10,598 nt of DNA, taken from NCBI GenBank assembly GCA_030642405.1, contig DAOWNV010000071.1, positions 1 through 10,598 on the forward strand. The letters run 5' to 3'. Shown here in pieces: positions 6,378 through 10,598 of the stretch. The position numbers were made by a program, and so were the translations under genes. Position 1 is the first letter of the stretch; each line of letters starts with the position of its first letter. This stretch comes from Desulfosarcina sp. Its GTDB lineage: Bacteria; Desulfobacterota; Desulfobacteria; Desulfobacterales; Desulfosarcinaceae. Under the pieces are notes generated by a model. The model ran no database searches. It was not told the DNA's origin and saw nothing but the letters and a program-made list of their open reading frames with translations.

Positions 6378-7337
6378 TTATGCATGAAAGGTTAGCTGTG
6401 TACCGGACATATTCAGCAAAAACTCATCGGGCATCTCTTGTTCAATAAATTGAATAGCCCCCCTACCCGTGCAGTGGGTGGGTATAATATATGTCGGAGA
6501 GAAAGCTTTCAAGGCCTTGACGGTAGGTTTGATGACCGTCTCCATATCCGATCCACCCAAATGAAATCCGCCCATAATGGACATCACCCCATCAACGCCT
6601 GTTACTTTTTGGGCATAGGTGACGGTATTAACGATTCCTGAATGCGCACAGCCGGAAATGATAACCAGGCCTTTATCCCGCACGTGAAAAACCATGGCCG
6701 TGTCATCATCAAAAGGATCCAATTGTTCCTTTCCATCAATTTCACAAAAAAGAGAAGGCGAACCTTTTTCAAAAGGTGTGGTTCTTGGGATACCTCCTAA
6801 AAATAAAGCCGTTCGGTTCAGCATGGGATAGGGCTTTTCGGTTTCTATCACCATGGTGCCGGCTGTCTCTGCTTTTTCCCGCGTAAATGCTGGGAAGTTG
6901 ATCTTCATTCCGTTGGGTGTTTTTGAGTACCTCGGGTTTCGAAAAGCGGCCGGATGCAGCACCAGAGGTACCTCTGATTTGTTTATTTTTTTCACCAATG
7001 CCTGAATCCCGCCCACATGGTCCATATGGCCGTGGGACAGGGCCACTTGTTCGACCCGGCGCAGATCAGCACCCAATGCGTCAGCATTAATAGCAGCTCC
7101 GTTTGGAGAAAACCCAAAGTCAAAAAGCATGGACCGTGAGGTTTCATTTTCGGTAACCGTAATCATAGATGAAAAACCATGTTCGGCCAAAATGGAGTTT
7201 TTTAATTCCATTCCCACTAAAGGCCACGCCCGTTGGATCACATCACTGTTGTCCATCACCGTTATATCTATTGTGTTGTCCTGAAGTGTTAGAATTTCTA
7301 CACGATCAACAGGGTTCAAATGCATCGATTGCGTCAT
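6378..7337 (-). CDS. MBL-fold metallohydrolase
   Basis: This 319-residue cytoplasmic protein has no signal peptide. The metallo-beta-lactamase-fold metal ligands are present: SHGHMDHVGG (His102, His104, Asp106, His107), GCAHSG (His232) and GGFHL (His259), with PTHCTG (His288) near the end and Asp73 in LFDFG. This arrangement resembles the MBL subgroup that includes the dihydropterin methyl-aminobenzene ribofuranosyl phosphate synthase (MptA-like) annotation often seen in anaerobes. The true substrate cannot be read from the sequence. The gene follows the response regulator after 14 nt and has a good AAAGGA ribosome site, so it is the last gene of the signalling operon. Its place there suggests an output or signal-turnover enzyme, but this is inference. 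A downstream ATG at residue 5 is possible but less well placed. Confidence 0.85.
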   Translation of the reverse strand: MTQSMHLNPVDRVEILTLQDNTIDITVMDNSDVIQRAWPLVGMELKNSILAEHGFSSMITVTENETSRSMLFDFGFSPNGAAINADALGADLRRVEQVALSHGHMDHVGGIQALVKKINKSEVPLVLHPAAFRNPRYSKTPNGMKINFPAFTREKAETAGTMVIETEKPYPMLNRTALFLGGIPRTTPFEKGSPSLFCEIDGKEQLDPFDDDTAMVFHVRDKGLVIISGCAHSGIVNTVTYAQKVTGVDGVMSIMGGFHLGGSDMETVIKPTVKALKAFSPTYIIPTHCTGRGAIQFIEQEMPDEFLLNMSGTQLTFHA

Positions 7338-7351
7338 TTTGGATCCTTTCG

Positions 7352-7912
7352 TTAAATTTTTTTATCTAAAAGCCGCTCGTCATATTTCAACCGGGCCTTA
7401 ATCCCCTGCCCCACTTCCCATGTACGGGTAAAATCGGACCAAAATGGTTCCTCATTCTTCTTCCAATTCGGTCCGAAACGTTCGTCAAAAAAACTACCCA
7501 ACTTATTAAACAACAGTTTCCATGGAGGTTTCCCTTCATCTTTTGCACCAAGGAGTTCCTCAAGCAGTTCATCCAGATCAACAAGTATTTCTTTCGGCAG
7601 GTAAGCGATAGCCCCTTTTCGAATAGAGGATAAAAGCGTCTCCGGGTTAATGGCATGTGCCGTCAACATCACGGTTGGAATCTCTTTTGCTACGGTCTCT
7701 TCCAGCAATGTAAGCCCGTTGACCCCCATGATATCTAAAATAGCCAAATCAAATTGACCGGACCGAATTTTTTCCGACGCACTCTCATAGTCTTTGGCGG
7801 TCGTCACTTCCGCCATTTCCAAAATATCCTCGATGGTTTCCAGAATGTCCGCCTCGTCGTCCACTGCCAAAATTCGCTTGCCGGCCAGGTGAGATTTTTT
7901 GCCATCCGTCAT
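7352..7912 (-). CDS. Response regulator, REC domain with short undefined C-terminal domain
   Basis: This 186-residue protein has a receiver domain (about 12-122). The acidic pair Asp18/Asp19, phosphoacceptor Asp60 (AILDIMG), Thr84 (MLTAH) and Lys107 (LPKE) are all present, so it should accept a phosphoryl group. The C-terminal 65 residues (WKLLFNKLGSFFDERFGPNWKKNEEPFW, split by the start of a helix-like region) are rich in aromatics and charge. They show no helix-turn-helix, GGDEF, HD or ATPase motif. Output is probably through protein contact, or the protein is an intermediate in a phosphorelay. It lies 30 nt after the kinase gene and 14 nt before the MBL gene, and an AAAGGA ribosome site precedes the ATG. 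The kinases encoded at 8758 and 9949 are its most likely partners. Confidence 0.88.
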   Translation of the reverse strand: MTDGKKSHLAGKRILAVDDEADILETIEDILEMAEVTTAKDYESASEKIRSGQFDLAILDIMGVNGLTLLEETVAKEIPTVMLTAHAINPETLLSSIRKGAIAYLPKEILVDLDELLEELLGAKDEGKPPWKLLFNKLGSFFDERFGPNWKKNEEPFWSDFTRTWEVGQGIKARLKYDERLLDKKI

Positions 7913-7942
7913 GCTTTTTTATCCTTTCACACATTTTTAAAC

Positions 7943-8758
7943 TTATCGACTGTCAGGAAATATCATTGGAATTGTCAAACAAAAAGTAGTCCCCGTTCCT
8001 TTTCGACTCTTCACAGTGATGTCCCCACCCAGGTGCCGTGCCAGGATCCTGGCGCCTGCCAACCCAAGGCCATGACCGGTTCTGGATAGTTGTACAGAAG
8101 GCTGGAGTCGGGTGTAACGCTTAAAAATCAACTCACTGTGCTTTTCATCCACCCCAGGCCCATCATCGATCACATCAACGATCAGTTGATTGCCCTGCCG
8201 AATTAATCGTATCTCTAAACGACTGTTTCTGTGTTGGAGGCCATTTTTAATAAGATTGCCTACGATCTGCTTGAATTTGGTCTCATCTTGACACATCTCT
8301 CCAAATGTGTTGTCCATGGAATAAGAGAGATAGATACCATGCCTTTCTAAAATGGCTGACCTGGCAGGATTTGGACCGATTTCCTGCAATACATCCCACA
8401 GTCTGTTGTCCGTCGCTTCCAGCACGGCCATGAACGCCTCGTCAACGGCAACCATCGGATCGAATCGGAAGCATTGAAAACATCCCGAATCGGACCTGCC
8501 CACTTCCAAAAGATCAGCTAAAAGATCTCTAGCTTTGTTGGCATTCTTTAAAGCCCGTTGTAGGGTTTTGTTCTGTCTGTCAGTCAACACACCGTACTTA
8601 TTAGGTTTTTCAATCAATAGACGAACAGCTGTCTCAATGACTGATAAAGGATCCTTAAGTTCGTGTATGAGAAATTCAACATTGATATCTCGGAAGAAGG
8701 TCCCTTCTACTGATGCCTCTAAGGTCGTATTTGGTTTGCTCACATGCTCGCCCATCAT
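7943..8758 (-). CDS. Soluble sensor histidine kinase (HisKA-HATPase)
   Basis: This 271-residue kinase has no membrane helix and almost no sensor region. The HisKA dimerisation segment begins at IHELKDPLS (His32). The HATPase follows with the N box (Asn168 and Asn172 in NLIKNG), G1 DDGPGV (Asp198-Val203) and G2 GHGLGLAGA (228-236), ending with GTGTTFCLTIP. All catalytic motifs are intact. It should autophosphorylate His32 and pass the phosphate to the receiver protein encoded downstream. Lacking a sensor, it may take its signal from the PAS-GAF protein encoded 27 nt upstream, possibly as a heterodimer. Two consecutive ATG codons stand at the start (8758 and 8755). The ribosome site is weak (AAGAAA), which could keep its level below that of its neighbours. 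Confidence 0.88.
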   Translation of the reverse strand: MMGEHVSKPNTTLEASVEGTFFRDINVEFLIHELKDPLSVIETAVRLLIEKPNKYGVLTDRQNKTLQRALKNANKARDLLADLLEVGRSDSGCFQCFRFDPMVAVDEAFMAVLEATDNRLWDVLQEIGPNPARSAILERHGIYLSYSMDNTFGEMCQDETKFKQIVGNLIKNGLQHRNSRLEIRLIRQGNQLIVDVIDDGPGVDEKHSELIFKRYTRLQPSVQLSRTGHGLGLAGARILARHLGGDITVKSRKGTGTTFCLTIPMIFPDSR

Positions 8759-8785
8759 AATTTCTTGGTCGTGTCGTTATCGCCG

Positions 8786-9949
8786 TTATCGAAAGTCCCC
8801 TTTGCGAAGCATATCACCGATTTCATACTGCAAATCCAACAACCGTTTTAAGTTCCTACGCGCACGGGACATGACCCTATTCCACGATGGGTCCGGTTTG
8901 CATGGTAGACGCCTTTCCAAAAGAGCCAATGAGGCGTATAGGACGGAGATCGGTGTTTTCAACTCATGGGAAAGGTGATGAATAACCAGTTCCTTCGTTC
9001 GATTAAGCCCTCGCACATTGTCATACTCTCTTGTAAGGGATTCGTTGATTCGGGTATTCTCGATGGGTAAAGCGACAAGACTGGCTACGGCCGTCAAAAG
9101 GTCTACATCGCTCTGATCGAACTTCCCCTGCCTTCTATTTACCGCACACAAGACACCAATCGTTCGCACTTGGATACGAAGGGGTACAATCAACACATTC
9201 TTATGATGATACCCGACCTTTTGATCTACCCCCAAAAAAAAGTTCTCATTTTTTGTCGTATCCAATTCAATCATCGGTTTACCGGTCCGATAAACCTGCC
9301 CGACAATCCCTTCTCCCACGGACCACCGAGTCTTTTTCAGTTTCAGGCCGGTTTCACCGTCTTCGTAAGCTGCCGCTGGGATAAAAAACTCTTTGCTCTT
9401 TTCATCCACAAGAATGACCAGGGAACCAGCAACCCTGAGCATAGATTGTACCTGGTGTGAAATATAGTCCGACAGAGGATCAAGCGTAGGGAACCGGTAT
9501 AGGGCCTGGGCGATACGGTAAAGTATCTGGTTAGTTAGTTCGGCCTTTTTTCCGGCGGTTACATCTCTCAGGAAAATGATCTGTCCGGCGTGATTGCCGT
9601 CGTCATCGGTTGTGATAGCGGCATCTACTATAATATCCAACATCCGCCCATCTTTGGTCAATCGACGGGTTTCAAAGCTGTGGAGCACCTTTTTTTTAAT
9701 TAATTGTTTCATTCCAGCCATCGTTGAATCCCTTTCGCTTTCAGGAATAAAGGGAATACGCCTGCCGGACAGTTCCTGTAGCGTCCATCCGAAAGTCTTT
9801 TCAAAAGCTGGGTTCAGGTAAAAAACGGTACTATCCATATTGAGGATGTAAACCGGATCAGGCAGAAACTCAAAAAAGAATTGGAAACGCTTTCCGTCAT
9901 AGGAACCGGATTGATCCATGGAACTTGATTTGGATGCGGTTTCAATCAT
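8786..9949 (-). CDS. PAS-GAF-HisKA sensor protein lacking the HATPase domain
   Basis: This 387-residue soluble protein has a PAS domain (about 20-133; DPVYILNMDSTVFYLNPAFEKTFGW and the closing IIFLRDVT are typical), a GAF domain (about 140-300; WSVGEGIVGQVYRTGKP, VLIVPL and IGVLCAVN) and a HisKA segment (LSHELKTPISVLYASL, His328). The chain stops about 59 residues after His328 at a TAA (8786-8788). No N, G1 or G2 box follows, so it cannot bind ATP as a kinase on its own. No HATPase fragment remains before the next gene 27 nt away, so the truncation looks fixed. It may act as a signal-input partner phosphorylated by the complete kinase encoded next, or as a decoy dimerisation partner. PAS and GAF ligands (redox, haem, nucleotide) are not evident. 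It is the first gene of the signalling operon. Confidence 0.9.
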   Translation of the reverse strand: MIETASKSSSMDQSGSYDGKRFQFFFEFLPDPVYILNMDSTVFYLNPAFEKTFGWTLQELSGRRIPFIPESERDSTMAGMKQLIKKKVLHSFETRRLTKDGRMLDIIVDAAITTDDDGNHAGQIIFLRDVTAGKKAELTNQILYRIAQALYRFPTLDPLSDYISHQVQSMLRVAGSLVILVDEKSKEFFIPAAAYEDGETGLKLKKTRWSVGEGIVGQVYRTGKPMIELDTTKNENFFLGVDQKVGYHHKNVLIVPLRIQVRTIGVLCAVNRRQGKFDQSDVDLLTAVASLVALPIENTRINESLTREYDNVRGLNRTKELVIHHLSHELKTPISVLYASLALLERRLPCKPDPSWNRVMSRARRNLKRLLDLQYEIGDMLRKGDFR

Positions 9950-10004
9950 GAATGCACTTCATTTCGTACGAACAAAACATTTGCTTGTAACAATCTCGAA
10001 ACGG

Positions 10005-10022
10005 TCCTAAGTTGTATTAGGA
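10005..10022. promoter_or_regulatory. Dyad upstream of the kinase operon
   Basis: TCCTAA and TTAGGA form a perfect 6-bp inverted repeat with a 6-nt spacer, 56-73 bp upstream of the HK operon start at 9949. One outer G-C pair follows a G-T mismatch. The position suits an operator or activator site for the minus-strand operon. No known consensus was matched and a chance dyad is possible. Confidence 0.35.
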
Positions 10023-10076
10023 TCAATCATATATCTTTTCCCATCAGGATACCATTGCCGTCGTTTGGCTAACATA

Positions 10077-10105
10077 TTGACAAAAATTGGTTTCACTGGC
10101 ATGCT
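10077..10105 (+). promoter_or_regulatory. Weak candidate sigma-70 promoter for the RHH gene
   Basis: A perfect TTGACA (10077-10082) is followed 17 nt later by CATGCT (10100-10105), which matches TATAAT at only two positions (A2 and T6). It lies 110-140 bp upstream of the small plus-strand gene. The -35 is good and the -10 poor, so an activator would be needed or the match is accidental. Confidence 0.25.
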
Positions 10106-10141
10106 GTCGCCGATTCCGAGTTCTTGCGGAAGAAAGTGTCT

Positions 10142-10165
10142 ACCCCAACGTTGCAACCTTGGGGT
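10142..10165. promoter_or_regulatory. Inverted repeat with inner palindrome in the RHH leader
   Basis: ACCCCAA (10142-10148) and TTGGGGT (10159-10165) form a perfect 7-bp inverted repeat. Its 10-nt spacer carries the 8-bp palindrome GTTGCAAC (10150-10157). GTCTACC also occurs on both sides as a direct repeat. It lies 50-75 bp upstream of the ribbon-helix-helix gene. RHH proteins commonly repress their own genes at short repeats of this sort, so an autoregulatory operator is the favoured reading. An RNA hairpin in the leader is the alternative. Confidence 0.4.
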
Positions 10166-10215
10166 CTACCAACCCGGTAATACGATCATTGAGCCTTTAA
10201 ACGAAAAGGAAATAT

Positions 10216-10392
10216 ATGAACAACCGCTCTGACAACATCACCTGTACCGATGACACACAGCAGCTCACCATTCAACTCCCCTGCAGGCTGATTGAACGAG
10301 CTGATAAATATGCCACAGAAAACGGAAGCACCATAACAAACGTTTTTATAGAAGCCCTAGACACCTTTTTGAGGTTCCGGAAGGTTAATTAA
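10216..10392 (+). CDS. Small ribbon-helix-helix (CopG/Arc-type) DNA-binding protein
   Basis: This is a 58-residue protein and the only supportable plus-strand gene here. After a polar start, QQLTIQLP (15-22) fits the beta strand that enters the DNA groove. CRLIERADKYATENG (23-37) fits helix 1, STITN (38-42) the turn, and VFIEALDTFLRFRK (43-56) helix 2. This is the RHH fold of CopG/Arc/MetJ-like repressors and many antitoxins, which bind DNA as dimers. An AAAGGA ribosome site lies about 6 nt before the ATG. No toxin gene follows within the window: the next gene is convergent. It may therefore be an orphan regulator, possibly acting at the inverted repeats upstream and on the divergent kinase operon. 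The fold call is fairly firm; the targets are inference. Confidence 0.8.
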   Translation: MNNRSDNITCTDDTQQLTIQLPCRLIERADKYATENGSTITNVFIEALDTFLRFRKVN

Positions 10393-10482
10393 TCGAAAAT
10401 GTATTAGTTCGATGAATCAGCAACATCCCAAACAGCGAATCGGGTTCTTTATGGATTAACATATACTTGGCTATAATTTACT

Positions 10483-10598
10483 TCATTTCGCAATAGTCTG
10501 ACTTTGGGCCTTTTCCTTCCACTCTTTGATTAACGGCCCTTCCTCACGCCAGACCCAGCAGGTGTTTTTAATTCGTTGGAAAGCCACGTCCAGATAGG
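10483..10598 (-). CDS. C-terminal end of an unrecognised gene (cut by window edge)
   Basis: A minus-strand open frame enters from the right edge and ends at TGA (10483-10485). The last 37 residues start YLDVAFQRIKNTCWVWREEG and finish IKEWKEKAQSQTIAK. They are amphipathic, with three Trp, and probably helical. I do not recognise the family. Composition and density of charged residues look like real coding sequence, and the other two minus frames are interrupted by stops. It is convergent with the RHH gene, and the 90 bp between them hold no clear terminator. Confidence 0.55.
   Translation of the reverse strand, partial: YLDVAFQRIKNTCWVWREEGPLIKEWKEKAQSQTIAK

Noticed and set aside
8759..8785. 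Frameshift joining the PAS-GAF-HisKA protein to the next kinase
   Set aside because: The next gene has its own HisKA domain and start, and the 27-nt gap holds no HATPase remnant. Joining them would give two HisKA domains in tandem.
10097..10110. Sigma-54-like promoter (TGGCAT ... GC)
   Set aside because: The spacing between the GG and GC elements is 9 nt and not the required 10, and TTGC is not present.
10412..10459. 15-residue plus-strand open frame after the RHH gene, as a toxin
   Set aside because: It has no ribosome site, no hydrophobic segment and no toxin-like pattern. Chance explains it.

Overview
The window most likely comes from a Desulfobacterota (deltaproteobacterial, Desulfobacteraceae-like) genome of moderate GC. 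Three things suggest this: MSHA-like type IV pilus genes, a soluble PAS/GAF and histidine-kinase cluster, and an in-frame UGA at the active site of a DsbA-like protein, which points to selenocysteine. The taxonomic call is inference. Almost all genes are on the minus strand, so they read from the right edge toward position 1.

Right edge (about 9950-10598): a truncated, unrecognised minus-strand gene end (10483-10598) and a 58-residue plus-strand ribbon-helix-helix protein (10216-10392). The 266 bp between that gene and the kinase operon is divergent regulatory DNA with two inverted repeats.

Signalling cluster (9949 to 6378): four closely spaced genes. In order they are a PAS-GAF-HisKA protein with no ATPase domain, a small soluble HisKA-HATPase kinase, a receiver-domain response regulator with no recognisable DNA-binding domain, and an MBL-fold metallohydrolase. 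Gaps are 27, 30 and 14 nt, so they probably form one operon and one phosphorelay.

Thiol-redox pair (6269 to 5155): an exported DsbA-like protein whose active site reads Sec-Pro-Tyr-Cys, with UGA at 5865-5867. Its stop overlaps the start of a small cysteine-containing lipoprotein. Standard gene calling splits the DsbA gene into two fragments. Two hairpins just after the UGA are SECIS candidates.

Pilus or secretion operon (4918 to 1): a GspL/MshI-like PilM-PilN fusion, a PilO/MshJ-like protein, a PilP/MshK/GspC-like protein and a PilQ/MshL-type secretin lipoprotein. Two prepilin genes follow, the second cut by the window edge. The first four encode the alignment subcomplex and outer-membrane channel of a type IV pilus or MSHA-like machine, and the prepilins are its likely fibre subunits. 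No rRNA, tRNA, CRISPR array or insertion sequence is visible, and no gene-free stretch exceeds 300 bp.
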